The notes: a model not told the origin generated them from the sequence alone. A DNA stretch of 64,000 nucleotides from Phenylobacterium sp. (GCF_022402485.1 NZ_JAKRSA010000024.1:64140-128139), one strand, 5' to 3'. Positions 20,740 to 31,269 are shown, counted from the first letter of the stretch. Program-made: numbers and translations.

Positions 20740-20802
20740 TCATCCGCGGGAGATCGTCATGACGATCTTCGCCGGGAGGCGAGATAGGGCTGTAACCACG
20801 CT

Positions 20803-21858
20803 GTGAGCCAAACCTTCACCATCTCCATTGACGCCATGGGGGGCGACCATGGCCCCGGGGTCACCATCCCGGCCCTGGCCCAGGCGGTTCGCCGGCTGGG
20901 GGGCGGGGTCCGCTTTCTGGCCCATGGGGATGGTGCCCGGATCGAGGCTGAACTTGCCCGGTGGCCGGAGCTGGCGGGCAAGGTTGAGGTGCGACATACC
21001 GACAAGACCGTCGCCAGCGATGAGAAGCCTGCGACCGCTCTGCGTCGTGGCAAGGGCTCGAGCATGTGGAACGCGGTCGAGGCGGTGAAGCAAGGGGAGG
21101 CGGGCGGCGCCGTCTCGGCCGGAAACACCGGCGCGCTGATGGCTATTTCCAAGTTGATCCTGCGGATGATCTCCGATCTTGACCGACCTTGCCTGACGGC
21201 CAGCTGGCCCACCGTAAAGGGGTTCACCACGGTTCTGGATGTGGGTGCCAATGTGGATTGCGATGCGGCACGACTGGTGGAGTTTGCTGTCCTTGGTGAA
21301 GCCTTTCACCGGGCCGCCCATGGGGTGCAGCGCCCAACCATCGGCCTGCTGAACGTGGGCTCGGAGGACATCAAGGGGCACGAGGAGGTCCGCGAGGCGC
21401 ACCGGATTTTGCGGGAGGGCGGCACGGGCCTGAACTATTACGGCTTTGTGGAGGGCGACGACCTGACCCGCGGGGTCGTGGACGTGGTCGTCACGGATGG
21501 CTTTACCGGCAATGTGGCGCTGAAGACCGCCGAGGGGGTGGCCAAGTTCATTTCCGGGGAATTGCGCACCGCCCTAACCTCGACCCTGCTGTCCAAGCTG
21601 GGGGCTGTGCTGGCTCGCAAGGCTTTGCTGGCGTTCCGGGAGCGTCTGAATCCGCCCGCCGCGGCGCCTCTGCTCGGTCTCAATGGCGTGGTGGTGAAAA
21701 GCCACGGGGGCGCAGAGATCCGTGAGTTTGCGGACGCCATCCAGGTGGCTGTGGATCTGGCGCGGAGCGACTTCGCCGCTGAGATCACGCGTAGCCTGTC
21801 TGAGTTGGGCTTGGCAGCCCGTCCATTGACCGCCGTGGCGGGCCAGGGAGGCGAGTAG
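20803..21858 (+). CDS. plsX: Phosphate acyltransferase PlsX
   Basis: TISIDAMGGDHGPGVTIPALAQA; GKGSSMWNAVEAVKQGEAGGAVSAGNTGALMA; TDGFTGNVALKTAEG; GTG start. Confidence 0.97.
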   Translation: MSQTFTISIDAMGGDHGPGVTIPALAQAVRRLGGGVRFLAHGDGARIEAELARWPELAGKVEVRHTDKTVASDEKPATALRRGKGSSMWNAVEAVKQGEAGGAVSAGNTGALMAISKLILRMISDLDRPCLTASWPTVKGFTTVLDVGANVDCDAARLVEFAVLGEAFHRAAHGVQRPTIGLLNVGSEDIKGHEEVREAHRILREGGTGLNYYGFVEGDDLTRGVVDVVVTDGFTGNVALKTAEGVAKFISGELRTALTSTLLSKLGAVLARKALLAFRERLNPPAAAPLLGLNGVVVKSHGGAEIREFADAIQVAVDLARSDFAAEITRSLSELGLAARPLTAVAGQGGE

Positions 21859-21859
21859 T

Positions 21860-22840
21860 TTGAGTTCTGTGCGTCGAAGCGCCGTCACCGGCGTGGGGGG
21901 CTATCTCCCGGAGGACATCGTCACCAATGACGACCTCGCCAAGTTTGTCGACACCAGTGATGAATGGATCCGGGAGCGAACCGGTATCCAGATGCGCCGA
22001 AGGGCGGGTGCAGATCAGGCGGTCTCCGACCTTGCTGTGATTGCCGCCCAGCGGGCCCTGGCGGCGGCCGGGCGTACGGCTGCCGAGGTGGACCTGATCA
22101 TTGTTGCCACCACAACCCCGGACCTGACCTTCCCGGCGACAGCCGCCATCGTGCAGCGCAAGCTGGGCTGTCCTGTGGGGATCGCCTTTGACATCCAGGC
22201 GGTGTGCTCGGGCTTCGTCTATGCGCTCTCGGTGGCCGATGGCTTTGTGGCCGCCGGGCGCAGCCGCTGCGCCCTGGTCATCGGGGCGGAGATGATGACC
22301 CGCCTCATGGACTGGACAGACCGGGGGACCTGCGTCCTGTTCGGGGACGGGGCCGGCGCTGTCGTGCTGGAGCCAGCTATGGGTCAGGGGACGACAAAAG
22401 ACCGTGGCCTGCTGGGTTTTGCCTTACGGGCTGATGGGACCAAGCAGGACCTGCTCTATGTGGATGGCGGCCCCTCGACCAATGGCGAGGTGGGCAAGCT
22501 GCGGATGCAGGGCAACCAGGTCTTCCGCCATGCGGTGGTGAACATCTCTGAGGCGGTGGTCGCGGCCGCCGCTGACGCGAATGTCGAGGTGGCCGAGGTG
22601 GACTGGTTTATCCCGCACCAGGCCAACCTGCGTATTCTGGAGGGGGTCGCCAAACGGCTGGGGATCGCCGAGTCCAAGGTGATCACCACGGTGGCCGAGC
22701 ATGCCAACACCTCGGCAGCGTCAATTCCGCTGGCCATGTGGGTGGCCGTCGAGGATGGGCGGATCAAGCCGGGTGACCTGCTTCTGCTCGAAGCCATGGG
22801 CGGCGGTCTGACCTGGGGCGCCTGTGTGCTGCGCTTCTAA
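21860..22840 (+). CDS. fabH: 3-oxoacyl-ACP synthase III
   Basis: SAVTGVGGYLPEDIVTNDDLAKFVDTSDEWIRERTGI; FDIQAVCSGFVYAL; DWFIPHQANLRI; AEHANTSAASIPLA. Confidence 0.97.
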   Translation: MSSVRRSAVTGVGGYLPEDIVTNDDLAKFVDTSDEWIRERTGIQMRRRAGADQAVSDLAVIAAQRALAAAGRTAAEVDLIIVATTTPDLTFPATAAIVQRKLGCPVGIAFDIQAVCSGFVYALSVADGFVAAGRSRCALVIGAEMMTRLMDWTDRGTCVLFGDGAGAVVLEPAMGQGTTKDRGLLGFALRADGTKQDLLYVDGGPSTNGEVGKLRMQGNQVFRHAVVNISEAVVAAAADANVEVAEVDWFIPHQANLRILEGVAKRLGIAESKVITTVAEHANTSAASIPLAMWVAVEDGRIKPGDLLLLEAMGGGLTWGACVLRF

Positions 22841-22930
22841 TCGCCAGCGCAGAAGCCGTCTGGAACCCTTTGACCTTGTGCGACAATCACGGCATGAGGA
22901 ATGGACACGGTTGTGTGTGGTGGGGGGCGT

Positions 22931-23239
22931 ATGAAGGGCTCGACATTAACGCGGGCTGATCTTTGCGAGGCGGTCCACGATGAGGTTGGACTGTCGCGTC
23001 AGGACAGCGCCACCCTGGTGGAACGCACCCTTGAGCTGATGATCCAGGCTCTGGAGGCCGGGGAACAGGTCAAGCTGTCTGGCTTCGGGGTGTTCCAGGT
23101 CCGCGCCAAGCGCGCTCGCATGGGCCGCAACCCCAAGACTGGCGAGCCAGCCGCCATTGAGCCTCGCCGGGTCATCGGTTTCCGCGCGTCCCAGGTCATG
23201 AAGGCGAGGGTCGACAAGGCGCTCGCAGGGGACGACTAG
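22931..23239 (+). CDS. ihfA: Integration host factor subunit alpha
   Basis: MKGSTLTRADLCEAVHDEVGLSRQDSATLVERTLELMIQALEAGEQVKLSGFGVFQVRAKRARMGRNPKTGEPAAIEPRRVIGFRAS. Confidence 0.95.
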   Translation: MKGSTLTRADLCEAVHDEVGLSRQDSATLVERTLELMIQALEAGEQVKLSGFGVFQVRAKRARMGRNPKTGEPAAIEPRRVIGFRASQVMKARVDKALAGDD

Positions 23240-23242
23240 GCC

Positions 23243-23650
23243 ATGGCCAAGGGCCCCGAAGCCTTCCGGACAATTTCGGAAGCCGCTGAGGAGCTGGACG
23301 TGCCTCAGCATGTTCTCCGGTTTTGGGAGACCAAGTTCTCCTTTATCCGCCCTATGAAGCGCGCCGGAGGGCGGCGGTTCTATCGACCTCAGGACATTGC
23401 CGTCCTGCAGAGTGTGCGGCGCCTGCTACACGACGAGGGCTACACCATCAAGGGCGTCCAGAAGCTGCACAAGGAGCAGGGGGTCCGGCGGCTTATGGAC
23501 GACTCGCCTCGGGAGGCCGACGCGCAGACGGCCTTCCTGCAGCCCCTGGATACCGCTGAGCGAGAGAGGCTCTGGGCTATTCTGGACGAGCTTCAAGCCG
23601 CCAAAGATCTGCTCGATGAAGGTCTTGGGGACACCGGCCCGCGGGGCTGA
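23243..23650 (+). CDS. MerR family transcriptional regulator
   Basis: [69 protein letters not shown]. Confidence 0.93.
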   Translation: MAKGPEAFRTISEAAEELDVPQHVLRFWETKFSFIRPMKRAGGRRFYRPQDIAVLQSVRRLLHDEGYTIKGVQKLHKEQGVRRLMDDSPREADAQTAFLQPLDTAERERLWAILDELQAAKDLLDEGLGDTGPRG

Positions 23651-23709
23651 CTTTGCGGGTTGCCCGGCGCGGGGCGCCCGCCTATAAGACGCGACCTCGC
23701 CGCTGGCGA

Positions 23710-23786
<77 letters not shown>

Positions 23787-23847
23787 TCGTCCCTAGGGGC
23801 GGGGTCGAACTCGGGGCCGCCGGCAGGCAGCCCCCGTTCTGATGGGG

Positions 23848-24045
23848 TCAGTGGCCCCGGTTCATCCAGCTGATCAGCGGCAGGATGGGAATACCCCACG
23901 CCAGCCCCGCCACGGCAAAATAGGCAGTTTGGACCCAGAGGCTGTCTGGAAGGCGCTCTCCGATGGCGATGGCGACTACGGCATAAAGCGCCACGAAGGC
24001 GACGATCCCGAACAGGCCAATCAATTTACGCAAACGGGCACTCAT
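23848..24045 (-). CDS. DUF2842 family small membrane protein
   Basis: MSARLRKLIGLFGIVAFVALYAVVAIAIGERLPDSLWVQTAYFAVAGLAWGIPILPLISWMNR. Confidence 0.8.
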   Translation of the reverse strand: MSARLRKLIGLFGIVAFVALYAVVAIAIGERLPDSLWVQTAYFAVAGLAWGIPILPLISWMNRGH

Positions 24046-24111
24046 CAGATCCTCGTGAGGGTCTCGCGCCGGCTTGGCGCAACCCCATATAGGGTGCGCC
24101 CCTGTCCAATG

Positions 24112-24360
24112 TCACTTGCGGCGGATGAGGCCCAGGATCGCCAGCAGCAGGATGGCCCCGACTGTGGAAACGATGAGACTCCCGACAAAGCCGTTGAAGG
24201 GGAAGTCGATGGCATTGGCGATAAAACCGCCAATGAGCGCGCCAATGAGGCCCACCACGAGGTTTGTGAACAGCCCGTGGTCTCGCTTCATGATTTTTTC
24301 GGCGATCCAGCCTGCTACGATCCCGATCAGGATCGCGCCCAGGAGTCCCACACCATTCAT
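24112..24360 (-). CDS. GlsB/YeaQ/YmgE family stress-response membrane protein
   Basis: MNGVGLLGAILIGIVAGWIAEKIMKRDHGLFTNLVVGLIGALIGGFIANAI...LILAILGLIRRK pattern. Confidence 0.9.
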   Translation of the reverse strand: MNGVGLLGAILIGIVAGWIAEKIMKRDHGLFTNLVVGLIGALIGGFIANAIDFPFNGFVGSLIVSTVGAILLLAILGLIRRK

Positions 24361-24505
24361 GCTCTGCTCTTTCCTAAGTCGGGTCTCTTCGACCGCACAC
24401 GGTGATCGGGGGCGAGCTTGGGGGGTTCCAATGGCCCTGGCAAGCAACACCGGCCATGGACGCCAACCCCCATGTGCTTTAGCCCATGGCCGCAATTAAA
24501 CCCCA

Positions 24506-25558
24506 ATGGAGCGCGATCCCGCCGAAATGACCTCGTTCCTGCGTTCGGACCGGTCGACACCGGTCGCAATCTGGCTCGCCATCGTCGCAGCTTTGGTGCT
24601 GCTCATGGTGGTCGTTGGTGGGGCGACCCGTCTCACGGACTCTGGCCTGTCGATCACTGAATGGCGACCGGTGACGGGCACCTTGCCGCCGCTATCAGAC
24701 GCCCAGTGGAATGCAGAGTTCGACAAATACCGCCAGATTCCCCAGTACCAGCTGGTGAACCGCGGCATGTCCATGGACGAGTTCAAGGTGATCTACTGGT
24801 GGGAGTGGGGTCACCGTTTCCTCGGTCGCCTGGTGGGGCTCGCCTATGCCCTGCCACTGGCCTATTTCCTGATTCGCAAGCAGATCCCCAAGCGCCTCAT
24901 CCTGCGATGTGCGGGCCTGTTCGCCCTGGGCGGCCTGCAGGGTGCCATTGGCTGGTGGATGGTCTCCAGCGGGCTTTCAGACCGCGTGTCGGTGGCGCCT
25001 GAGCGGCTGATGGTTCACCTGGGGTTGGCCTTTATCCTGTTTTCAGCCCTGATCTGGACGGCGCTCGACGCCTGGCGCGGGGAGGCTCGCCAGTCCTTGC
25101 CCAGCCCGTGGAGCGCCCTGGCGCTGGGGCTGATGGGGCTGATTTTCCTGCAGATCTTGCTGGGCGCCTTGGTGGCCGGCAATGACGCGGGTCGGGTCTA
25201 TAACGATTGGCCGTTGATGAATGGCACCCTGTTCCCACGCGATTATGCCGGCGATGGCCTGTGGGGAACTCTGGCTCACAGCCAAGGGGCGGTGCAGCTG
25301 CACCATCGTCTCGTGGGCTATCTGCTCACCGGCGTGGTGATCTGGATGGCGATCAGTGCCCGGCGGACCAACTATGTGCCGCCAACGGCCAAGCGGCTGA
25401 TGATGGCCACGACCCACGCCACTTTGCTGCAGGTGGTGCTTGGGATCGCCACCCTGATGCTGGCGGCGCCGTTCTGGCTCAGCCTGATCCATCAGCTGCT
25501 GGCCGCCCTGGTCCTTGGCCTGGCGACCGCCTTCGCATGGCGGGTTCGCCGGGTCTGA
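24506..25558 (+). CDS. ctaA: Heme A synthase
   Basis: [74 protein letters not shown]. Confidence 0.97.
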   Translation: MERDPAEMTSFLRSDRSTPVAIWLAIVAALVLLMVVVGGATRLTDSGLSITEWRPVTGTLPPLSDAQWNAEFDKYRQIPQYQLVNRGMSMDEFKVIYWWEWGHRFLGRLVGLAYALPLAYFLIRKQIPKRLILRCAGLFALGGLQGAIGWWMVSSGLSDRVSVAPERLMVHLGLAFILFSALIWTALDAWRGEARQSLPSPWSALALGLMGLIFLQILLGALVAGNDAGRVYNDWPLMNGTLFPRDYAGDGLWGTLAHSQGAVQLHHRLVGYLLTGVVIWMAISARRTNYVPPTAKRLMMATTHATLLQVVLGIATLMLAAPFWLSLIHQLLAALVLGLATAFAWRVRRV

Positions 25559-25581
25559 GGAAGAGCGGGCGGCTTAGTGCG

Positions 25582-26991
25582 TCAGGCCTTGAAGCTGTTC
25601 CAGGGGCCAGTGATGGCCACAGTCAGGCCCGGCCAATAGATGTTGACGAAGCAGGTTGACCCGTCCGGCGAGAAGCAGGCACCTGCCAGCTCGGCGTTCC
25701 CCTCGAACATGTTCCGAGCGATCGTATAGACCTTCCCATCCGGGGTGATCCCCTTGAGGTGATTGCGCAGGGTCTCTGAGTAGCGGTCTTCGCAGGCGAA
25801 CATGTGTCCCCAGGGGGAGATGGCAAGATTGTCGGCGAAGTCCATCACCCGGTTGTCCGACGGCTCAACGAACAGCTCCAGCAGCCCGGGCGCATCGGCC
25901 TCGCCCACCTCTCCCTCATGCAGACTGGGAATATACCGCAGCACCTGACCATGGCCGGCCGGGCCGCTAGAGGTGCAGGTGAAATAGACCCCCTGCGGGC
26001 TCCAGAAGACGCCTTCCCCCCGACCGATGAACGCAGCCCCCGCCTTCTGCATGCGGAACCGCAGGTCCTCGTGGGGATTGTCTGCACCCTCCACATCGAT
26101 CCAGACGCAGGCTTTGCGATCGCCAATCCTCCAGCTCGGCTCAGAGCCTTTCATATTGCGGGCATCGCCGCCTTCCGGGGCATCCTTGAAGCCCAGGGCC
26201 TGTAGCCGTCCGCCCTTGGCGGGGTTGCGCCGGTCATTGGGCAGGAAGCGGTAGAACAACCCCTTGGAGTCAAGGGAGTCCTCGGTCTGGTAGATGATCC
26301 CATTTGAGGGATCGACGGCTGCAGCCTCATGCTGGAAACGGCCCATGGCCCGCAGGGGCTGAGGATCGACGAGTCCCTTGGCGCGGGCCGGCACTTCGAA
26401 GACCCAGCCGTGATCCTTGCCGAGCCCAGCCTTTGGCGACAGGGTGGTCTCCTCGCAGCTCAGCCAGGAGCCCCAGGGCGTGACGCCGCCGGCGCAGTTG
26501 ACCAGGGTGCCGGTCAGGCTGAGGTGCTGGCGTTCCACCTGTTGGCGCTTCATGTCGTAGATCAGGGTGGTCACGCCACCGCCCAGGGGATAGCCGTCGG
26601 CACCGAGGTCATAGGCCTGTTCCGGCTTCAGTCGACTTGCTAGCTGGCGGCCATGACCAAGGGGGCCGTAGTTCAGGTCCCGGGGGCTGAGCTCATGGTT
26701 TCGCAACAGGGCGATCTTGGAGCCGCCCAGGGGAACGACCCCCATGCCATCGGCCTTGTATGGGACAAAGAAGCCGTCATCCATGGTCTGACCCGCATGG
26801 GAGATGACCCGGTAGGAGAAACCCTCGGGCAGGTCGAGGATCTTGTAGGGATCAGGTTTCAGGGGGCCATAGCCATAAACCTCATTGAGGTAGGTCTCGG
26901 GCTTTGATTGGGCCTGGGCCCTGAGGGCATAGCCGGAAAAGGCCGCGCCGGCCGCGGCGGCACCCAGCAGGGCGCGACGATCAAGGGACAT
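25582..26991 (-). CDS. PhoX family (DUF839) phosphatase, Tat-exported
   Basis: Twin-arginine-like leader MSLDRRALLGAAAAGAAFSGYALRAQA; KILDLPEGFSYRVISHAGQTMDDG; LLRNHEL; NCAGGVTPWGSWLSCEET; GRFQHEAAAVDP. Confidence 0.92.
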   Translation of the reverse strand: MSLDRRALLGAAAAGAAFSGYALRAQAQSKPETYLNEVYGYGPLKPDPYKILDLPEGFSYRVISHAGQTMDDGFFVPYKADGMGVVPLGGSKIALLRNHELSPRDLNYGPLGHGRQLASRLKPEQAYDLGADGYPLGGGVTTLIYDMKRQQVERQHLSLTGTLVNCAGGVTPWGSWLSCEETTLSPKAGLGKDHGWVFEVPARAKGLVDPQPLRAMGRFQHEAAAVDPSNGIIYQTEDSLDSKGLFYRFLPNDRRNPAKGGRLQALGFKDAPEGGDARNMKGSEPSWRIGDRKACVWIDVEGADNPHEDLRFRMQKAGAAFIGRGEGVFWSPQGVYFTCTSSGPAGHGQVLRYIPSLHEGEVGEADAPGLLELFVEPSDNRVMDFADNLAISPWGHMFACEDRYSETLRNHLKGITPDGKVYTIARNMFEGNAELAGACFSPDGSTCFVNIYWPGLTVAITGPWNSFKA

Positions 26992-27153
26992 GGAACACCA
27001 CGGGTCAGGACTGGATTCTGGGGCAGTTTACCCCAAACCTGCGGCGAGGCGATGACGCGGGTCAAATCTCGGTTGGATCGCATCGATATGACAGTTATCG
27101 TGTCAATACCTGCGGGCGGGGGTTCCGCCTGAGCGATCTGTGGAGGCCTGCCC

Positions 27154-27810
27154 TTGACCCTGACCTATGACCTCTATTGGTCCTTCCGCTCGCCCTATTC
27201 CTACATGATCACCTCGCGGCTGATGGCACTGGAGGCGGCCTATGATGTGACGGGGGTCATCCGTCCGGTCTATCCGCTGGCTGTGCGTACGCCGGAGTTC
27301 TTCGAGTCCCGCGATCCGCTCTGGTTCAGCTATTTCCTGACCGACATCCACCGGGAGGCGGCCTTCCTCGGTCTGCCCTTCGGCTGGCCGCGCCCTGATC
27401 CGGTCTATATGGACTTCGCCACCAGGACCTACCCGAAGGAACAGCCCCACATCCATCGGCTGACCCAGATGGGGGTTGCTGCCGCTGAGCGAGGCAAGGG
27501 CCTGGCCTATCTGACCGAAGTCAGCCGTGTGATCTGGAGCGGTGAGGTGGAGAACTGGCATCTCGGCGACCATCTGGCCCAGGCGGCCGAACGGGCTGGC
27601 CTTGATCCGGTCGAGCTTGCCGCAGCTGTAGATGCTGAGGCGGCCAGGCTAGACGCCGTGGTGGAAGCCAATCAGCTGGCCCAGCGGCAGGCCGGGCACT
27701 ATGGCGTTCCGATGATCGCTTTCAACGGCGAGCCCTTCTTCGGACAGGACCGGTTTGATCAATTCAAATGGCGGCTTGAGCAGCAGGGTTTGAAGCCGCG
27801 GGTCAATTAA
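27154..27810 (+). CDS. DsbA-family / 2-hydroxychromene-2-carboxylate isomerase-like protein
   Basis: LTYDLYWSFRSPYSYMITSRLMAL; HYGVPMIAFNGEPFFGQDRFDQFKWRL. Confidence 0.85.
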   Translation: MTLTYDLYWSFRSPYSYMITSRLMALEAAYDVTGVIRPVYPLAVRTPEFFESRDPLWFSYFLTDIHREAAFLGLPFGWPRPDPVYMDFATRTYPKEQPHIHRLTQMGVAAAERGKGLAYLTEVSRVIWSGEVENWHLGDHLAQAAERAGLDPVELAAAVDAEAARLDAVVEANQLAQRQAGHYGVPMIAFNGEPFFGQDRFDQFKWRLEQQGLKPRVN

Positions 27811-27918
27811 AGGGCATAAGCGGGTAGGCGGGGGGGCTGGACCTGATACAGTCATCCTGGGAGGCGCACCTATTGGACCTCTCGGCCCTCCGGGGTCTCA
27901 CATTTCGACAGATGGTTC

Positions 27919-28632
27919 ATGAGCGATTCCAAACCGCCCTCCGGCGCGCCGGAGCAATCAGCCGTATCGGCCCGGATTCGGGCGCGGCTGAAGTCTTCCA
28001 ACAAACGCTTTTTCGCCAACGACAACATCTCCGCCTTTCTGGAACCCGGTGATCTCGACGGCCTGCTGGATGAGGTCGAGCTCAAGTTTCGCTCGGTGCT
28101 CGATAGCCTGGTGATCGACACCGACAGCGATCACAACACCCAGGACACGGCCCGGCGCGTGGCCAAGATGTATCTCACCGAGGTATTCCGGGGTCGGTAT
28201 TCCGAAGCGCCGCCGGTGACGGAGTTTCCCAACGCCTCGGCCCTGAACGAGCTGATGATCGTCGGCCCGATCACGGTGCGCAGCGCCTGCAGTCACCACT
28301 TCTGTCCGATCATGGGGCGGCTCTGGGTGGGCTTGATGCCCAATGAGCATTCCAATCTGATTGGCCTGTCCAAATACTCCCGTCTGGCGGAGTGGGTCAT
28401 GTCGCGGCCCCAGATCCAGGAGGAAGCCATCACCCAGATGGCTGAGCTGCTGATGGAGAAGGTTCGTCCCGATGGACTGGCCGTGGTGATGGAGGCCGAT
28501 CACTTCTGTATGCACTGGCGGGGAGTGAAGGATACCGAGACCAAAATGATCAACAGCGTGATGCGCGGATCATTCCTGAAAGACCACAACTTGCGCAGCG
28601 AGTTCCTCTCGCTGATCAAGTCCAGCAAGTAG
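27919..28632 (+). CDS. folE: GTP cyclohydrolase I
   Basis: DTDSDHNTQDTARRVAKMYLTEVFRGRY; TVRSACSHHFCPIMGRLWVGLMPNEHSNLIGLSKYSRLAEW; DGLAVVMEADHFCMHWRGVK. Confidence 0.96.
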   Translation: MSDSKPPSGAPEQSAVSARIRARLKSSNKRFFANDNISAFLEPGDLDGLLDEVELKFRSVLDSLVIDTDSDHNTQDTARRVAKMYLTEVFRGRYSEAPPVTEFPNASALNELMIVGPITVRSACSHHFCPIMGRLWVGLMPNEHSNLIGLSKYSRLAEWVMSRPQIQEEAITQMAELLMEKVRPDGLAVVMEADHFCMHWRGVKDTETKMINSVMRGSFLKDHNLRSEFLSLIKSSK

Positions 28633-28642
28633 GTAAGGCGTT

Positions 28643-29071
28643 ATGCTCGTCCGTTGTCTTTACGCCAGCCGTCCCTCGTCAGCCCTTGAGGGCCCAGAGC
28701 TCGACCGCATTCTCCATCAGTCCCGCAAGAACAACCCTGCCCTGGGGATCACCGGCCTGCTCTGTGTCTCTGACAACCTGTTCGTTCAGGTCATCGAAGG
28801 TGGGCGTGACGAGGTCTGTGAGCTTTACAACGCCATCGTCCGGGACGATCGCCATCAGAACGTGCGGATGCTCTCCTACGAGGAAATCACTCAGCGCCAG
28901 TTCGGAAACTGGACCATGGGGCAGGTGAGCATCAAGAAGCTCAATCCCTCCCTGGTGCTGAAGTACTTCCGCCGGCTGGAGTTTGATCCCTTCGAATGCT
29001 CCGGCGCAGCCACCCTGTCCCTGTTGAATGATCTCGTGGCCACGGCCGCCATCGTCAACCGCGGGGAATAG
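28643..29071 (+). CDS. BLUF-domain blue-light photoreceptor (stand-alone)
   Basis: MLVRCLYASRPS...ILHQSRKNNPALGITGLLCVSDNLFVQVIEGGRDEVCELYNAIVRDDRHQNVRMLSYEEITQRQFGNWTMGQVSI; conserved Tyr, Asn, Gln and Trp/Met positions. Confidence 0.93.
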   Translation: MLVRCLYASRPSSALEGPELDRILHQSRKNNPALGITGLLCVSDNLFVQVIEGGRDEVCELYNAIVRDDRHQNVRMLSYEEITQRQFGNWTMGQVSIKKLNPSLVLKYFRRLEFDPFECSGAATLSLLNDLVATAAIVNRGE

Positions 29072-29141
29072 CCAGGCTTGCGGTAATATAATACCGAGCG
29101 CCAATGGGCCGTGATTCATAAGGGTTTTGCGGCACTCTGAG

Positions 29142-29170
29142 TTGACAACCTGACGGATGGCACGTACATG
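29142..29170 (+). promoter_or_regulatory. Putative promoter of rplM-rpsI
   Basis: TTGACA (29142-29147), 17-nt spacer, TACATG (29165-29170, weak -10) upstream of rplM. Confidence 0.3.
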
Positions 29171-29224
29171 CCGCGCCTCACGTCGCCGGCGCTATGCCGC
29201 CGTCGCAACTAACGGATCGTCCCC

Positions 29225-29698
29225 ATGATGAAGACCACGGCTTCTTTGAAGCCTGCCGAGGTCGAGAAGAAGTGGATCGTGATCGATGCTGAGAACGCCG
29301 TGGTCGGCCGCCTCGCCTCGTTCATCGCCATGCGTCTTCGCGGCAAGCACCGGCCCGACTACACCCCCCACGTGGATTGCGGCGACTATGTCGTCGTGGT
29401 CAACGCCGACAAGGTGAAGTTCACCGGTAAGAAGCTGACCGACAAGATCTACTACTGGCACACCGGCCATCCGGGCGGCATCAAGGAACGCACTGCGGGG
29501 AAGATCCTCGGCGGCAAGTTCCCCGAGCGCATTCTGGAGAAGGCCGTGGAGCGGATGCTCCCCAAGGAAAGCCCTCTGGCTCGCAAGCAGATGACTCACC
29601 TGCGCATCTATACCAGCGCTGAGCACCCGCATGCTGCCCAGAACCCCGAGACCATCGCGTTCGCCGATATGAACGCCAAGAACGTGCGGAGCGCCTGA
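29225..29698 (+). CDS. rplM: 50S ribosomal protein L13
   Basis: [56 protein letters not shown]. Confidence 0.98.
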   Translation: MMKTTASLKPAEVEKKWIVIDAENAVVGRLASFIAMRLRGKHRPDYTPHVDCGDYVVVVNADKVKFTGKKLTDKIYYWHTGHPGGIKERTAGKILGGKFPERILEKAVERMLPKESPLARKQMTHLRIYTSAEHPHAAQNPETIAFADMNAKNVRSA

Positions 29699-29703
29699 GG
29701 CCC

Positions 29704-30174
29704 ATGTCCGAGACCCAAGGTTTCGAGGCCCTGCAAAGCCTCTCGTCCAACCCCGAGTCGGCCCCCCGTGAGCCGGTCATCGACCAGTACGGCCGCTCCT
29801 ACGCCACCGGCAAGCGCAAGAACGCCGTGGCCCGGGTGTGGATCAAGCCCGGCAAGGGCAAGATCACCATCAACGGCCGCGACCAGGAGATCTATTTTGC
29901 GCGCCCTGTGCTGCGCATGATGATCGCCCAGCCGCTGCAGATCGCTGACCGTCAAGGCCAGTTCGATGTCATCGTCACCGTCAAGGGTTCGGGCCTGTCG
30001 GGCCAGGCCGGTGCGGTCCGTCATGGCATCGCCAAGGCGTTGACCTATTACGAGCCGGGCCTGCGTCCGGTCCTGAAGCCGCACGGCTTCCTGACCCGCG
30101 ACTCCCGCGTCGTCGAGCGGAAGAAGTACGGCAAGGCCAAGGCCCGCCGCAGCTTCCAGTTCTCGAAGCGCTAG
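29704..30174 (+). CDS. rpsI: 30S ribosomal protein S9
   Basis: [33 protein letters not shown]...[27 protein letters not shown]. Confidence 0.98.
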   Translation: MSETQGFEALQSLSSNPESAPREPVIDQYGRSYATGKRKNAVARVWIKPGKGKITINGRDQEIYFARPVLRMMIAQPLQIADRQGQFDVIVTVKGSGLSGQAGAVRHGIAKALTYYEPGLRPVLKPHGFLTRDSRVVERKKYGKAKARRSFQFSKR

Positions 30175-30202
30175 TCGCGCGCGAACACCGCGTATGCGAA
30201 TT

Positions 30203-30235
30203 GGGGCGCTTCGGGACACCGGAGCGCCCTTTTTC
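30203..30235 (+). terminator. Rho-independent terminator after rplM-rpsI
   Basis: GGGCGCTTCGG-GACA-CCGGAGCGCCC hairpin (one G:U) followed by TTTTT. Confidence 0.85.
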
Positions 30236-30279
30236 TTGGTCCTCGTTCAAACCAATCCTGTCTCAATGGGGAGACCGCC

Positions 30280-31269
30280 ATGGCCCATAAGATTTTCATC
30301 GACGGCGAAGCCGGCACCACTGGCCTGCAGATCCGCCAACGCCTGGCTGACCGGCGAGACCTGGAGCTCGTGTCGATTGATCCGGCGCGGCGAAAGGACG
30401 CTGCGGCCCGGGCCGAGCTGCTCAACAGCGTCGATGTGGCCATTCTCTGCCTGCCGGACGAGGGGGCCCGTGAGGCCGTGGCGATGATCGTCAACCCAGA
30501 GGTCCGGGTTATCGACCCCTCCACCGCCCACCGGACCTCAGAGGGCTGGGCCTTCGGCTTTCCTGAGCTGAGCCCCGGTCACCGAGAAACGATTGCGGCG
30601 TCCAAGCGCGTCACCAACCCCGGATGCTGGTCCACGGGCTTCATCGCCTTGGCCGCCCCCCTGGTCCGCGCCGGTCTTATTCCCGCCGAGACTCCTTTGA
30701 GCGCCCATGGGGTTTCTGGCTATTCCGGTGGAGGCAAGGGCCTGATCGCCGAGTTTGAGGATCAGCCGGCGCCGGCAAATTCGGCCGACGCCTTCCGACC
30801 CTACGGCCTGACTCTGGCCCATAAGCACCTGCCGGAGATGGTTGCCCGAACAGGTCTGGCCCATCCGCCGATCTTCTCCCCGGCCGTGGGGCGGTATGCC
30901 CAGGGGATGATTGTTGAGATCCCGCTGGCGCTATGGGCCTTGCCGGGGCAGCCGAAGGTCAGCGACCTGAGCGCGGCCTTGTCTGAGGCCTATGCCGGCG
31001 AAGCCTTCGTGACCGTCGCCACCGACCTGGAGATCGCAAGTCTTAGTCAGGCGCGGGCCGGAGCCGGCGGCTATGTCCAGGCTCTTGATCCCGAGGCGCT
31101 GAACGGTACCAACTCTCTGAAGCTCTATGTGTTCGGTGACGAGCCTAAGGGGCAGGCCAGGCTGGTGGCTGTGCTAGACAATCTCGGCAAGGGCGCGTCA
31201 GGCGCGGCGGTACAGAACCTCAACCTGATGCTTGGCCTTGAGGAGAGCGCGGGCCTCACCCGCGCCTAG
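30280..31269 (+). CDS. argC: N-acetyl-gamma-glutamyl-phosphate reductase (type 2 ArgC)
   Basis: [60 protein letters not shown]. Confidence 0.95.
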   Translation: MAHKIFIDGEAGTTGLQIRQRLADRRDLELVSIDPARRKDAAARAELLNSVDVAILCLPDEGAREAVAMIVNPEVRVIDPSTAHRTSEGWAFGFPELSPGHRETIAASKRVTNPGCWSTGFIALAAPLVRAGLIPAETPLSAHGVSGYSGGGKGLIAEFEDQPAPANSADAFRPYGLTLAHKHLPEMVARTGLAHPPIFSPAVGRYAQGMIVEIPLALWALPGQPKVSDLSAALSEAYAGEAFVTVATDLEIASLSQARAGAGGYVQALDPEALNGTNSLKLYVFGDEPKGQARLVAVLDNLGKGASGAAVQNLNLMLGLEESAGLTRA

